Assembly: GCF_900155475.1 (NCBI RefSeq)
Contig: NZ_FXAM01000001.1
Coordinates: forward strand, 3,110,881-3,174,880
Reading direction: 5' to 3'
Length of the DNA stretch: 64,000 nucleotides
Source: Methylomagnum ishizawai
Lineage (GTDB): Bacteria > Pseudomonadota > Gammaproteobacteria > Methylococcales > Methylococcaceae
The translations under genes were made by a program, and so were the position numbers. The notes under the pieces are model-generated. The model did not search any database. It was not told the origin of the DNA and saw nothing but the letters and a program-made list of their open reading frames with translations. This document shows positions 24,251 to 34,912 of this stretch, in pieces (positions within the stretch are counted from its first letter, which is position 1; every line of letters starts with the position of its first letter).

Positions 24251-27200
24251 TTATCCGCCCTGGCCGGACCCGGCGTCCCCATCGAGCCATTCGGGGTGCC
24301 CGGCGCAGGCCGAGCGCAACAGGGCCAGCACCGCCTCGTAATCGTATAGGGTCAGCAATCGCTTGAGTTCGACCGCCTTCTGGCCCAGCACGGCGTTCAA
24401 CAATGGCTCCGCCTCCTGAAACACCCCGCCCGCCCGCATATCGTCCTCGGCCAGCAAACGGTACAGCCGGGCGATGACCGGTCCCGCCCGGCTCCAATCC
24501 GGGGTCGCCTCCACCATCAGCGCCTGGGATTCGGGTATCGCCCGGATCGCCTCGACCAAGGCCCGCTGTTCCCGTTCCAAGGGGATGGACAAATCCAGGA
24601 GGATGTCCATGGACCGGGCTTCGCGCAAAGCGGTTTCCAAGTCCAGGGCCAGGCCGCGCACCCGTTCCGCGCCGATGGTGCCCGCCGCGCCCTTGAGCGA
24701 ATGCGCCACCAAACGGGCGGCGGTGAATTGGCCGGCTTCGAGCAGGGAGCCAAGCTTGGCGGTATCCCCGGCATGGACCTGGGCGAACAGGCGTAACAGG
24801 CGCAGATAGCTGTCGCGCTGGCCCAGGACGCCGCGCAAACCCAGTTGCGGGTCCACGCCGGGCAGGGCGTCCCAAGGCTCGGCGGCGGGATCGCCGGGCT
24901 GTTCCGGCCCGGCGGGCGCGGGCGTCGCCCCGCCGGATTCCGGGTCGACGCGGGAAGGCAGCCATTTCGAGACGGTGGCGAACAAGGCCTCGGGCTCCAC
25001 CGGCTTGCCGATATGGTCGTTCATGCCCGCCGCGAGGCAGCGGGCGCGGTCCTCCTCGAAGGCGTTGGCGGTCATGGCCAGGATCGGCGTCCCGGCCCGG
25101 CCCGGCAGGGCGCGGATCGAGCGGGTGGCCTCTAGGCCGTCCATCTCCGGCATTTGCACATCCATCAAGATCAGGTCGTAGGCGTTACGCCCGGCGAGTT
25201 CGACCGCCTGCACGCCGTTCCCGGCCAAATCCACCGAGAATCCCAAGCGGCGCAGCAGCTCCAAAGCCACTTCCTGGTTGATGGGGTTGTCCTCGGCCAA
25301 CAAGAGGCGCGCGCCCCGGAATTTACGCACCATGATATCCCGCTCCTGATGGGGGACGGGGACCGCGCGTTCACGGCCCCCGCCGTTGAAAACCTTCACC
25401 AGCACATCATACAGGTTGGATGGCGTGACCGGCTTGGACAACACCGCCTCGAACCCGGCCTCGGCCATTGCGCGCTCCGGCGGGAACTGGGTGAAGGCGG
25501 TACACAGCACCGGGGCCGGGGGCCGGGCCAGCGGCATTTCCCGCAGCCGCCGGGCGGTGGCGAGGCCGTCGAGTCCGGGCATCCGCCAATCCAGCACCAG
25601 CACTTCGTAAGCCTCGGAGCGCCGGTCAGCCGCGACCACGGCGGCCAGCGCCGCCTCGCCGCCCGCGGCCACGTCCACCCGCATCCCCATCTGGCGCAGC
25701 AAGTCGGCCAAGGCCTCGCGGGCCTCCGGCAAATCGTCCACCACCAAGGCCCGCCTGTCCTTGACCCGGCCATTCAAACGCTTGGGCTGGGACGCGCCCT
25801 TGCCTAGCCGCACCGTGAACCAGAAGGTGCTGCCCGCGCCGGGCTGGCTGAGGATGCCGACTTCGCCGCCCATCATCTCGACCAAGCGGCGGCTGATCGC
25901 CAGCCCCAGCCCGGTGCCGCCATAGCGCCGGGTGGTGGAACCATCGGCCTGCTCGAACGCCTTGAACAAGCGGGCTTGATGCTCGGGCTCGATGCCCACC
26001 CCGGTGTCGCGGACCTCGAAGCGCACCTGGATATCGTGGTCGGTCTCCTCGATGGCCTGGGCGCTGACCATGACGAAGCCCTGTTCGGTGAACTTGACCG
26101 CGTTGCCGGTGAAGTTCAAGAGGATTTGGCCCAGCCTGAGCGGGTCGCCCTTGAGCAGGCCCGTGAGCCTGGGCGATTCGCGGAAGATGAGTTCCAGACC
26201 CTTGGCCTCGGCCTTCTCCCGCACCAAATCGCAGACCTTGTCCAGCACCCGGTCGAGTTCGAAATCGGTGTTTTCCAGCACCAGCCGGTTGGATTCGATC
26301 TTGGAGATATCGAGGATGTCGTTGATGATCGCCAGGAGGTGTTGGGCGGCGTCGTTGATCTTGCCGAGATATCCCTGCTGGCGCGGTCCCTGGGCATCGC
26401 GCCGGAGCAAATGGGTGAGACCGATGATGGCGTTCATCGGCGTGCGGATTTCATGGCTCATATTGGCGAGGAACACGCTCTTGGCGCGGCTGGCCTGCTC
26501 GGCCACGTCCTTGGCGGCGGCCAACTGGGTCTCGGCGCGGCGGCGCAGCAGGATGCGCCAGAGGTCGTCGCCGACCAATTGCAATTCGTGCATATCCGAC
26601 TCGTCGTAATCGGCGGGCTTGTCACCCACGCCCAACAACAAATGGACCTGGCCATCGCCCATCACCGGCACGGCCATATGGCGCTGGACCGGGCCATCGG
26701 CCAGGGTGTCGCCCGGCCCGTCCAGGGGATAGGCGTTGTGGATGCACGGGCGGCGGATACGCACCGGGTCGGCCCAAGGCCCGGCCTGGTCCAGGGAGCG
26801 GTCCGCGGCCGGCGGCTCCAAGCCGGTCGCCACCCAGGCCCGCAGCGCGAGACCGGCACCGTCCTCGCCCACGGCGTACAGGTAGCCGAAGGCGCTGCCG
26901 GTCAACCGCGCCGCCGCGGCCACGCCCTGCCCGAGCAGGTCGGCCTCGTCCAGCCCGGCGGCTTTCTGGCTCAGGGCGAACATGGCTTTGAGCCGGGCAT
27001 CGCTGGTCAGGAGGCGGCGGTTGGCGGTCTCCAGTTCGGCGGTGCGCTCCGCCACCAAGTCCTCCAGGTGCCTGCGGTAATGTTCCAGTTCGCGCTCCAC
27101 CGCCTTGCGCCCGGTGATATCCTCCTTGACCGCGAGGTAATGGGTGACCCGGCCATCGGGCTGGCGGATCGGCGAGATGCGGGCGAACTCGGTATAGAAC

Positions 27201-30200
27201 CCGCCATCCTTGCGGCGGTTGATGAATTCGCCTTCCCAGGGCCGCCCCTGGGCTAGGCTGGCCCACAGCGCTTCGTAGGTGGATGGTGGGGTGAGTTCGG
27301 AATTCAAGATGCGGGGATTCTGCCCCAGCGCCTCGGTCCGGCCATAGCCGGTGATACGGGTGAAGGCGTCGTTGACGTATTCGATGCGGGCATCAAGGTC
27401 GGTGATGACGATGCTGTTGAGGCTCTGCTCCACCGCCAGCGACAGCTTGCGCAACTCCTCCTCGGCCCGCACCCGCTCGGTCACATCGTGCATGACCGCC
27501 AGGGTCGCGGCCTCTTCGCCCTGGCCCGGAATGGCGATGGTGTGGATTTGCACGGTGCGGTACCCGCCGTCCTTGCGGCGGATGGTCCATTCCTCGCCCA
27601 TCAAGTGATCGCCCTGGCGCATCCGCTCCATGCGCTGGCGGGCCGCTTCCCGGACACCGGCTTCGGCGTAGAGGGTCTGGTACCAACCCAGCTGGTTGAT
27701 CTCACCCAGGGTGTAGCCGGTCAGGTTGCGCATGGCGCGGTTCCACACGGTGAAGCGGGTGTGGGGCGGCTCGGCCTGGATATGGCAGACCGCGATGCCA
27801 TCGACCTCGGCGTCGATCACCGATTGGGTGAAGGCCACCTGCCGTTCCAAACGCAGCTGCAGCGCCTTGCGCTCGGTGATATCGCGGACGATGGCCTGTA
27901 GATACACCGCGCCGCGCATCTCGACCCGGCCCAGGGCGATCTCGACATCGAACAGGCCGCCATCCACCCGCCTGGAGCGCCATTCGAAGAACTGCGGCCC
28001 CTCCTCCAGCGCGGCCTGGGCTTTCTCCTGGGCCGCCTCCAGCGAAAGCCGCCCATCGGGCTGCCGTTCCGGGGAAAAATCAATCGGACCATGGCCGACG
28101 ACTTCCGACCGGGTCAGCCCATACATCCTGGCCCCCTTCTCGTTGCAGTCCAGGAAGCCGGTCGCGTCCTGTAGGAAGATGCCATCGTTGGCCATCTCGA
28201 ACAGCAGCCGGTATTTGGCCTCGCTGTCGCGCAGTTCGCGCTCGGCCCGCTTGCGCTCGGTGATATCGCGCACGATGGCGGCGAAATAATAGCGGCCCCT
28301 GAGGTTCACCAGCCGGTTGCTGACGTAGACATCGCGGACTTCGCCGTTCTTGTGGCGGTGCTGGTTCTCGAAATCGGCCCCGCCGGTGGCGAAAATCTCC
28401 CGCACCTTCCCGGCGACATCGGTGGAGGAATGCCCGCCCTGGAGATCGGGGACGCCGAGCTTGGCGAATTCCTCGCGGGTATAGCCCAGGTCGCGGCAGG
28501 CGGCATCGTTGAATTCGACGAAGCGCAGGGTTTCGGCATCCACCAGGAGGATGCCGTCCCCGGCCTGGCTGACGATGGCCCGGTAGAGTTCCTCGCTGTC
28601 CCTGAGGGCGCGTTGGCGGGCCTCGCGCTCGATGGCGATCCCGGCCAAGTAGGCGGCGGCGGTGATGCGTCCCAGATCGTCGGCACCGGGCACGCCAGGC
28701 ACGCCGCGGTAGATGGCGAAAGTCCCCAACACCTGCCCCCTTTCACCCCGGATCGGCTCCGACCAACAAGAGGCGAGACCGGCCGCGGCCGCGGCTTCCC
28801 GGAACCCGGCCCAAAATGGATGGGTTTGGAGGTTCTCGGCGACCACCCGCCGGTTTTCGTACGCCGCGGTCCCACAACAACCCACCCCCGGCCCGATTTC
28901 GACGCCATCGCAGAAACGGTTGTAGGCTTCCGGCAGGCTGGGTCCGGCTCCATGGCGCAGACGGCGCGATTCCGGGTCCAGCACCAGGATCGAGCAGAGG
29001 GTGCCGGGGGATTCGGCCTCGACGGCGCGGGCGATGCCATCCAACACCCCGGCCAGGGGCACGCCCCCGGCGATCCGCTCCAGGATATCCATCCGCGCCC
29101 GTTCCCGGCGTTCCAGGCGCTTGCGCCCGGAAATATCGCGGCAGACGCAGAAGGCCAGCATCCGCCCGTCGATCTCCGCACCCGAACAACTGACTTCCAC
29201 ATCGATCTCCGCGCCGTCCTTGCGGCGATGGCGGGTCTCGAAGCGCGCCCCCGCGGCACCGGCCCGCCGCAACATCGCCTCCAGTTCCAGGCGGTCCCAC
29301 CGCGCGTCCCAATCCCAGACATGCAACGCCAGGATTTCGGCGGCGGAATACCCCAGCATTTCGCAATAACTCCGGTTGGCCTCGCACACCCCGCCCTCCA
29401 TGTCGAGGACCACGATGCCGTCGGAGGACTGCTCGAACAAGACGCGCCGCCGGACGGCTTCCCCGGCGATGGCCCGCGCCGCCCGCTTTTGTTCGGTGAT
29501 ATCACGCACCACGCCCTGGTACATGACCTTGCCGTCGATCTCGAACGCCGTCAGCCGCACCTCGGCGTCGAACTCGGTGCCGTCCAACCGCCAATGCCGC
29601 CATTCGAAGAACTGGGGCTGGCCGCTGGACGCCAGCCCGATCCACTCGGCGGCGGCGGCGGTGGAATCGCGGCCATCCGGCTGCGCGGGCGGCGAAAACC
29701 GCTCCGCCGTGGCCCCGATCAGGTCGGCGCGGGCGCAGCCGAAGACTTCCAGCGCCTTGGGATTGCAATCCACGAACACCGGCCCGTCCGAGACCAGGAT
29801 GGCATCGGCGGCGGTCTCGAACAGGGCGCGGAAACGGGCCTCGCTGTCGCGCAGGGCGTCCTCGGCCCCGCGCAGCGCCGTAATATCGCGGGCGATGCCC
29901 AAGACGCCGATCAAACCGCGTCCCGGCTCGAACAAAGGGGTCTTGACGGTCTGGAACAAGCCGCGGTAGCCGTCGGCGGCGAATTCCAGCCATTCCTCGT
30001 TGGCGCAGGGCCGGCCCGCCGCCGCCGCCACCCGGTCGTTGTCGCGGAAAAAATCGGCCAGTCCGGCGGGGACGAAATCGTAATCGGTCTTGCCCACGAT
30101 ATCCGGCCCGGCGGTTCCGAAGAGGCGCTCGAAGCTGGGGTTGCAAGCCAGGTAGACGCCTTCCGGGTCTTTGAGCCAAAGCGGGTCGGGGACGGCGTTG

Positions 30201-32680
30201 AACAAGGTCCGCAGCAGGGCGCGTTCGCTTTCCAATTCGCGCTGCGCCCGCCGGGTCGCGGTGATGTCGCGGAACGACCACAGCCGCGCCCGTTGCCCCG
30301 ACCACTCGATGGGACGGGTGAAGCGCTCGAATACCCGGCCATCCTTGAAATCCAGCATGTCCCACCGCTCCTCGTCGCTGGCGTAGAGCCGGTCCACCTC
30401 GCGCCGGAAGCCTTCGGGGTCCACCAATTGGTCCAACACATAGTCCAGCAAGCGCGGGTCGCGGCCCTCGGCCAGCAGCGCGTCGGGCACGTCCCACAGC
30501 GCCTGGAAGCGCTGGTTGCACGCCAGCACCGCGCCGTCCGGCCCGATCACCAACAAACCGTCGGCGGTGGAATCGAGGATGGCCCGCAACATCGCTTCGC
30601 CCCGGCGCAGAGCTTGCCTGCTTAGCACCGTCTCGGTGATATCGCGGGAAATCGCGAAGATGGCGGGCTTCCCGTTCCAATGGCCCAGGGAAATGTGGGT
30701 ATCGGCCTCGATCCAAACCCCATCGGCCCGCACCAGGGGCAAAGGACAATCCTTGCGCTCCCCCGAGATCATTTCGGCCAAAATGTGCCGCGCCTGTTCC
30801 CGGACCGGCCCAGGATGAGCCGCCAGGGCCGATTGTCCCAACAAGGACGGCCCATAGCCCAGGCCGTCGGCCACGGCGTGGTTGTAATGCAGGATACGGC
30901 CATCGGCGGTGTCCACCACGAACACGAAATCGTCCATCGCCCCGAACAGCCCGTCGAGGTTCTGGCGTTGATGGGTCGCCTGTTCCTGGTCGTGCCAGCG
31001 GCGCAGGGCTTGGCCGAACTGATGGACCAGGGTTTCCAGGGCGGCCAGGGTATTGGTGCCAAAGCGTCCGCCCCGCTTGCGGGCCAAGTTGAGGCAGGCC
31101 ACCGCCTCGCCCCCGACCAGGATCGGCAGCACCAACAGCGCCCTGATGCCTTCCCGCGCCACATCCTCGCCCTGGATCAGGTCGTTGTCGGGGCAGTGCG
31201 GGCCGGGATCGGCGCAAGCGCAGCGCATCCGGCCTTCGCGGATGATCCCGGCCCTGGGGGAATCGGCGGGGACCCTTTCCACCCGCGCGACGAAGGCGTC
31301 GGACAGGCCGCGATGGACCACGAGTTCATAGTCGCCCGCCGCCTGCCGCCAATAAAGTCCGCCGCCGTCGATTTCCGGCAGGGCCAGGGCGCCGTCCAGG
31401 ATCGCCGCCAGCAAACTGTCGCGATCCGGCTCGCCGTTCAGGAACCGGGCGAATCCGAGTTGGGTCTTGAGCAGCAGTTCGGCGTGCTTGCGCCCGGAAA
31501 TATCGGCCAGGGTGCCGACCGTGCGCAAGGCCCGCCCCCCGGTGTCGTATTCCGCCACCCGCGCCCGGTGATGGACCCAGAGCCAAGCGCCATCGGTCCG
31601 GCGGATACGGTATTCCATTTCGCACAAGGGATTGGCGATGGACAAAACCAACTCGATCTGGTCCAGGACGCGGGGCCGGTCCTCGGGGTGGATCAACCCC
31701 AGCCAATCATTCAGGCCACACGGCGCGGCGGCGGGATCGCCCCCCAACAAAGCCAGGGCCTCGGGGCTCCATTCATGGCGGTCGGCGCGGTGGTCGTATT
31801 CCCAGATACCCAGCCCGGTGGCTTCCAGCACTAGGCGCAGGCGGTGTTCGGCCCGGTTTTTCTCTTCGTGCAGGGCTTGGCCGTGGTGCCAGCTCTCGTC
31901 GAGCAATTGGATGCCGAGCCTCTCCAGCAAACGGTGTTGGCTGACCACCCCGGCCAAATGTCCGTCCGGCTCGACCACCGGCATTTGCCGCACCCGGTGC
32001 CGCGCCATGATTTCCACCGCTTCCGCCACGCCGATCCCCGGTTCCAGGCAATGCAGGGGATGGCTCATGACCTCGCCCAGGCGGATGCGGGCGGGATCGG
32101 CATGGCGCACCAGGAGTCCGGGCATATCGCGCTCGGTGAGGATACCGACCGGCCGCCCGTCCTCCACCACCAAGAGATGCTCCCGGCGTTCCCGGATCAT
32201 CCGCGCCAAGGCCTCGGCCAGGGAAACCTCCGGGGCCATCGTGCCCAGGTCCAGTTCCATGACGCTACGCAAATCTTCGATCTTGCGGAAAATATCCAGG
32301 CCCAGGTGGGTGCGGAAATCGGTGCTGGACGCGATACCCACCGCGCGGCCCTGGCCATCCACCGCCACCAGGTGGCGGACGCGGTGGCGTTGCAGCAGGG
32401 TGTAGGCGGCGCGGAACTCCAGGTCCGGCGGGGCCGTCACCAAGGGGGCGCTCATGAAGCCGGACACCGGCGTTTCCAGCGGCATCCGCTCGCACAACAA
32501 CCGCACCATGTCGCGCTCGGTCAGGATGCCCAGGGGCCGGTCGCCCTCGACCACCAGCAGCGACGAAACCCTGGCCTCGCTCATGCGGCGGGCCGCCGCC
32601 TCCAAGGAACACTCGGGCGGCACGCCCAGCACCCGTGCGCTCATGATGTCGGATAGTTTGAGATGGGCGATGGCGTTCAT
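24251..32680 (-). CDS. Giant soluble hybrid histidine kinase: CBS(4)-PAS/GAF array-HK-REC-REC-HPt
   Basis: A 2,809-residue cytosolic kinase starting at ATG 32678-32680, 43 bases after the HD-GYP gene. No membrane helix is visible. Approximate order: four CBS domains (8-262); PAS1 (278-397); GAF1 (405-565); PAS2-PAS6 (575-1185); GAF2 (1190-1355); PAS7-PAS10 (1357-1860); coiled coil; GAF3 (1895-2055); HisKA with H2076; HATPase (GTGLGLAI); REC1 with D2364 ([10 protein letters not shown]); REC2 with D2507 ([11 protein letters not shown]); HPt with H2660 (AHSLKGA); C-terminal helical tail. All phosphotransfer residues are intact, so a full H-D-H-D relay is possible. CBS domains bind adenine nucleotides in known proteins; PAS and GAF domains sense small ligands, redox state or cyclic nucleotides. 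PAS5 and PAS8 share QFFEWR and FSPxxQPDGR, suggesting internal duplication. The obvious output is the HD-GYP regulator just upstream. Confidence 0.93.
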   Translation of the reverse strand: MNAIAHLKLSDIMSARVLGVPPECSLEAAARRMSEARVSSLLVVEGDRPLGILTERDMVRLLCERMPLETPVSGFMSAPLVTAPPDLEFRAAYTLLQRHRVRHLVAVDGQGRAVGIASSTDFRTHLGLDIFRKIEDLRSVMELDLGTMAPEVSLAEALARMIRERREHLLVVEDGRPVGILTERDMPGLLVRHADPARIRLGEVMSHPLHCLEPGIGVAEAVEIMARHRVRQMPVVEPDGHLAGVVSQHRLLERLGIQLLDESWHHGQALHEEKNRAEHRLRLVLEATGLGIWEYDHRADRHEWSPEALALLGGDPAAAPCGLNDWLGLIHPEDRPRVLDQIELVLSIANPLCEMEYRIRRTDGAWLWVHHRARVAEYDTGGRALRTVGTLADISGRKHAELLLKTQLGFARFLNGEPDRDSLLAAILDGALALPEIDGGGLYWRQAAGDYELVVHRGLSDAFVARVERVPADSPRAGIIREGRMRCACADPGPHCPDNDLIQGEDVAREGIRALLVLPILVGGEAVACLNLARKRGGRFGTNTLAALETLVHQFGQALRRWHDQEQATHQRQNLDGLFGAMDDFVFVVDTADGRILHYNHAVADGLGYGPSLLGQSALAAHPGPVREQARHILAEMISGERKDCPLPLVRADGVWIEADTHISLGHWNGKPAIFAISRDITETVLSRQALRRGEAMLRAILDSTADGLLVIGPDGAVLACNQRFQALWDVPDALLAEGRDPRLLDYVLDQLVDPEGFRREVDRLYASDEERWDMLDFKDGRVFERFTRPIEWSGQRARLWSFRDITATRRAQRELESERALLRTLFNAVPDPLWLKDPEGVYLACNPSFERLFGTAGPDIVGKTDYDFVPAGLADFFRDNDRVAAAAGRPCANEEWLEFAADGYRGLFQTVKTPLFEPGRGLIGVLGIARDITALRGAEDALRDSEARFRALFETAADAILVSDGPVFVDCNPKALEVFGCARADLIGATAERFSPPAQPDGRDSTAAAAEWIGLASSGQPQFFEWRHWRLDGTEFDAEVRLTAFEIDGKVMYQGVVRDITEQKRAARAIAGEAVRRRVLFEQSSDGIVVLDMEGGVCEANRSYCEMLGYSAAEILALHVWDWDARWDRLELEAMLRRAGAAGARFETRHRRKDGAEIDVEVSCSGAEIDGRMLAFCVCRDISGRKRLERRERARMDILERIAGGVPLAGVLDGIARAVEAESPGTLCSILVLDPESRRLRHGAGPSLPEAYNRFCDGVEIGPGVGCCGTAAYENRRVVAENLQTHPFWAGFREAAAAAGLASCWSEPIRGERGQVLGTFAIYRGVPGVPGADDLGRITAAAYLAGIAIEREARQRALRDSEELYRAIVSQAGDGILLVDAETLRFVEFNDAACRDLGYTREEFAKLGVPDLQGGHSSTDVAGKVREIFATGGADFENQHRHKNGEVRDVYVSNRLVNLRGRYYFAAIVRDITERKRAERELRDSEAKYRLLFEMANDGIFLQDATGFLDCNEKGARMYGLTRSEVVGHGPIDFSPERQPDGRLSLEAAQEKAQAALEEGPQFFEWRSRRVDGGLFDVEIALGRVEMRGAVYLQAIVRDITERKALQLRLERQVAFTQSVIDAEVDGIAVCHIQAEPPHTRFTVWNRAMRNLTGYTLGEINQLGWYQTLYAEAGVREAARQRMERMRQGDHLMGEEWTIRRKDGGYRTVQIHTIAIPGQGEEAATLAVMHDVTERVRAEEELRKLSLAVEQSLNSIVITDLDARIEYVNDAFTRITGYGRTEALGQNPRILNSELTPPSTYEALWASLAQGRPWEGEFINRRKDGGFYTEFARISPIRQPDGRVTHYLAVKEDITGRKAVERELEHYRRHLEDLVAERTAELETANRRLLTSDARLKAMFALSQKAAGLDEADLLGQGVAAAARLTGSAFGYLYAVGEDGAGLALRAWVATGLEPPAADRSLDQAGPWADPVRIRRPCIHNAYPLDGPGDTLADGPVQRHMAVPVMGDGQVHLLLGVGDKPADYDESDMHELQLVGDDLWRILLRRRAETQLAAAKDVAEQASRAKSVFLANMSHEIRTPMNAIIGLTHLLRRDAQGPRQQGYLGKINDAAQHLLAIINDILDISKIESNRLVLENTDFELDRVLDKVCDLVREKAEAKGLELIFRESPRLTGLLKGDPLRLGQILLNFTGNAVKFTEQGFVMVSAQAIEETDHDIQVRFEVRDTGVGIEPEHQARLFKAFEQADGSTTRRYGGTGLGLAISRRLVEMMGGEVGILSQPGAGSTFWFTVRLGKGASQPKRLNGRVKDRRALVVDDLPEAREALADLLRQMGMRVDVAAGGEAALAAVVAADRRSEAYEVLVLDWRMPGLDGLATARRLREMPLARPPAPVLCTAFTQFPPERAMAEAGFEAVLSKPVTPSNLYDVLVKVFNGGGRERAVPVPHQERDIMVRKFRGARLLLAEDNPINQEVALELLRRLGFSVDLAGNGVQAVELAGRNAYDLILMDVQMPEMDGLEATRSIRALPGRAGTPILAMTANAFEEDRARCLAAGMNDHIGKPVEPEALFATVSKWLPSRVDPESGGATPAPAGPEQPGDPAAEPWDALPGVDPQLGLRGVLGQRDSYLRLLRLFAQVHAGDTAKLGSLLEAGQFTAARLVAHSLKGAAGTIGAERVRGLALDLETALREARSMDILLDLSIPLEREQRALVEAIRAIPESQALMVEATPDWSRAGPVIARLYRLLAEDDMRAGGVFQEAEPLLNAVLGQKAVELKRLLTLYDYEAVLALLRSACAGHPEWLDGDAGSGQGG

Positions 32681-32723
32681 GGGGACGTTGGCCGGGCAGG
32701 ATGGCGGGCGGTGTGGCGGCGGG

Positions 32724-33857
32724 TCATCCCTCGCCGGACTGCCCGCACAGTTCCGGGTCGGCGTGGCGCTGGGCGATCCGTTGGAATTCGTCGAACACCT
32801 CCAGGAAGGCATCGACTATGTCGGGATCGAAATGGCGGCCCCGCTCCCTGGCGATCACTGCGCGGGCCTCGGCGAAGGACAGGCCGGCCTTATAGACCCG
32901 TTCGCTGGTCAAGGCGTCGAACACATCGGCCAGGGCGATCAAGCGGGCCGAGACCGGGATCGCTTCCCCGGCCAGCCCGTCGGGATAGCCGCCACCATCC
33001 CATTGTTCGTGGTGGTGGCGGGCGATCTCCTGGGCCAAGCCCAGGAACTCCAGCGAGCGCTCGACCCGGCCCAGCACCTCGGCGATGGCATCGCCGCCCA
33101 GGTTGCTGTGGGTCCGCATGACGGCCTGCTCCTCCGGGGTCAACCGGCCCGGCTTGAACAGGATGTGGTCGGGGATGCCGACCTTGCCGATATCGTGCAA
33201 CAGGGCGGATTTCGCCATCACCTCGATGACGCGCTCGTCCAGGATGCCCGCGAACCGGGGATGGCCGAGCAAGCGCCGCGCCAGCACCCGCACATATTCC
33301 TGGGTGCGGCGCAGGTGCGCCCCGGTCTCCTGGTCGCGTATTTCCACCAACCGCGCCAAGGCCTGGATGCCGGCCTCCTGGATCGCCTGGTTCTCGCTGA
33401 GGCAGCGGGCCACCTGGGCTTCGAGATAGTCCGCCTGGTCGCGCAAGCCGTCCCGCGCCCGCTTGAGTTCCAGATGGGCGCGGACCCGCGCCAGAACCAC
33501 GGCGGGACGCAGGGGCTTGGTGATATAGTCCACCGCGCCCAGCGCCAGGCCGCGCTCCTCGTCTTCCGGCGTGTCCAGGGCCGTGACGAAGATCACCGGA
33601 ATATCGTGGAAACTAGGGTGGTCACGGAGTTGGGCCAGCACGGTGTAGCCATCCATGCCGGGCATCATAATATCGAGGAGGATGAGGTCGGGGGTGGGCG
33701 GGGTCGCGACCACCGCCAGGGCGCGTTGGCCGGAGTTGGCAACCCTGACGCGGTAGAACGGCCTGAGCAAATCGCCCATCACCGTGAGGTTTTCCGGCCC
33801 GTCGTCCACCACGAGGAGGGTGGCATCGAAACAATCTGGCGTGCGCTGCTTATCCAA
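32724..33857 (-). CDS. Two-component response regulator with HD-GYP domain (RpfG-like)
   Basis: A 377-residue response regulator that probably hydrolyses the second messenger c-di-GMP. The receiver domain (about 13-130) has acidic residues in VVDDGPEN, phospho-acceptor D62 ([12 protein letters not shown]) and the switch lysine in ITKPL. A coiled linker leads to the HD-GYP domain (about 160-350) with [12 protein letters not shown] and [15 protein letters not shown], the HD and GYP signatures. It is the first gene before the giant kinase (43-base gap), so the pair is likely one operon and one signalling circuit. No sign of GGDEF or EAL proteins in the window. Confidence 0.95.
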   Translation of the reverse strand: MDKQRTPDCFDATLLVVDDGPENLTVMGDLLRPFYRVRVANSGQRALAVVATPPTPDLILLDIMMPGMDGYTVLAQLRDHPSFHDIPVIFVTALDTPEDEERGLALGAVDYITKPLRPAVVLARVRAHLELKRARDGLRDQADYLEAQVARCLSENQAIQEAGIQALARLVEIRDQETGAHLRRTQEYVRVLARRLLGHPRFAGILDERVIEVMAKSALLHDIGKVGIPDHILFKPGRLTPEEQAVMRTHSNLGGDAIAEVLGRVERSLEFLGLAQEIARHHHEQWDGGGYPDGLAGEAIPVSARLIALADVFDALTSERVYKAGLSFAEARAVIARERGRHFDPDIVDAFLEVFDEFQRIAQRHADPELCGQSGEG

Positions 33858-34131
33858 AATCCAACCTCTCGCGGAGGTCCGACGCCCGGCCGACCCACGC
33901 TTTCCGAAACCCGTTACTCCGCTCCCTTGCCGACCCTACCCCGGACCTGGGAGCGCACAATCCCCTCGGCACGGCCGGAAGAATCCTGTCCATTACGCTT
34001 GCGACCGCCATGTTAATACAAAAGCGGCTCCAGGCTCATGACCGGGTTGGCACGATCTCAAGAAAAGCCGGGCCGGGCCGCGCGATCCGGCGGGCGGGCT
34101 GGGCGGGGAAAACGGGCCGGGGGCCGGAACG

Positions 34132-34147
34132 GCGGGATTCATCCCGC
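34132..34147 (-). repeat. GCGGGAT/ATCCCGC hairpin
   Basis: A short perfect inverted repeat (GCGGGATTCATCCCGC) lies directly after the stop of the 71-residue gene. There is no T-run. It is one of a recurring set of GGCGGGAT hairpins in intergenic positions of this window (see findings). Confidence 0.55.
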
Positions 34148-34148
34148 G

Positions 34149-34364
34149 TTATTCGGACGCCTCCGCCGTGCCGATCCGCTGTTCGAGCAGGTCGATGGCG
34201 ATACGCAGCAAGGCGTATTCCAAGGCGGTCTTGGCATTGTAGAGCTGGCTGCGCTCGCCGCGCTGCAATACCGGGAGGCGTTCGGCGTTCTCGATGGCCA
34301 CGATGGCATCGCGCAGGATGGCGGCCTCCCGGCTCGCTTCCTCGTAGGAGGTTGTCCGCGCCAT
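34149..34364 (-). CDS. Small hypothetical protein next to STAS-like gene
   Basis: A 71-residue, probably helical, soluble protein (MARTTSYEEASREAAILRD start, ATG 34362-34364). It starts 9 bases after the stop of the STAS-like gene, so it is likely its operon partner. There is no recognisable domain; heptad-like spacing suggests a coiled coil or a small adaptor. It lies between the HD-GYP/giant kinase operon and the cNMP/HDOD gene. Confidence 0.6.
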   Translation of the reverse strand: MARTTSYEEASREAAILRDAIVAIENAERLPVLQRGERSQLYNAKTALEYALLRIAIDLLEQRIGTAEASE

Positions 34365-34372
34365 CGCCCCGG

Positions 34373-34744
34373 CTACTCCAGAAGCCAAGCCAGCGCCGCG
34401 GCCCGGTCGCTGAAGATGCGCACCGCCAGCCCCCGGTTGAGGCAGGCGGTTTCCCAGAATTCCACGCCCTCGAACCATTCCCGCCCCGCGCCCGGCATCA
34501 GCAAGGCCTCCTTGAAGTTGGGCGGAATGCCGGACGCCTCAAGGAAATCCACCAGGGCATACAAATCGAATAGCGAGTGCCCGCCTCGCAATTCCAGGCA
34601 ATCGGCGAGCACCAGGAAATTCGCGTGCCGCCTCGCCGCCTCGAGCGTGGCCTCGACCGCCGTCCTGAGTTCATCCGGGGTCAGTTCCCCGCCGAACACC
34701 GCTTCGACGACACCGTTGTCGGAATGGTAGGTGACTCGCCACAT
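34373..34744 (-). CDS. STAS/SpoIIAA-like fold protein
   Basis: A 123-residue soluble protein that looks like the STAS/SEC14-type SpoIIAA-like family. It has an N-terminal beta strand pair (MWRVTYHSDNGVVEAVF), a helix with TPDELRTAVEATLEAARR, and the central VLADCLEL strand followed by helices. Such proteins are often partner-switch or regulatory partners. It is divergent from the cNMP/HDOD gene (about 170 bases between starts) and followed by the 71-residue gene. The start (ATG 34742-34744) has only a weak ribosome-binding site; a longer in-frame opening exists but would run into the divergent promoter region. Confidence 0.65.
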   Translation of the reverse strand: MWRVTYHSDNGVVEAVFGGELTPDELRTAVEATLEAARRHANFLVLADCLELRGGHSLFDLYALVDFLEASGIPPNFKEALLMPGAGREWFEGVEFWETACLNRGLAVRIFSDRAAALAWLLE

Positions 34745-34912
34745 CGTGCCGCTGCCCGCTTGACTTATACTTGATCCGGTATCCCGGTCCGTCTGGAACG
34801 GGTCCGGGCCGCGATTGTGCTGGAATTCAATGATGCCCGCAATCGCCGGTCCCGGCCAAGGCACGCCGGTACCATCGGACCCCGCCTTTTCCAACCCCGA
34901 GGAAACCCGCCC

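Noticed and set aside
28352-30625. A 757-codon open frame on the plus strand opposite the giant kinase
   Set aside because: It is the mirror of a GC-rich coding gene; its translation shows no domain and is full of His/Gln/Gly-rich patterns typical of antisense frames.
32681-32812. N-terminal extension of the giant kinase
   Set aside because: It overlaps the HD-GYP coding region in another frame and adds a proline/arginine-rich stretch with no domain.
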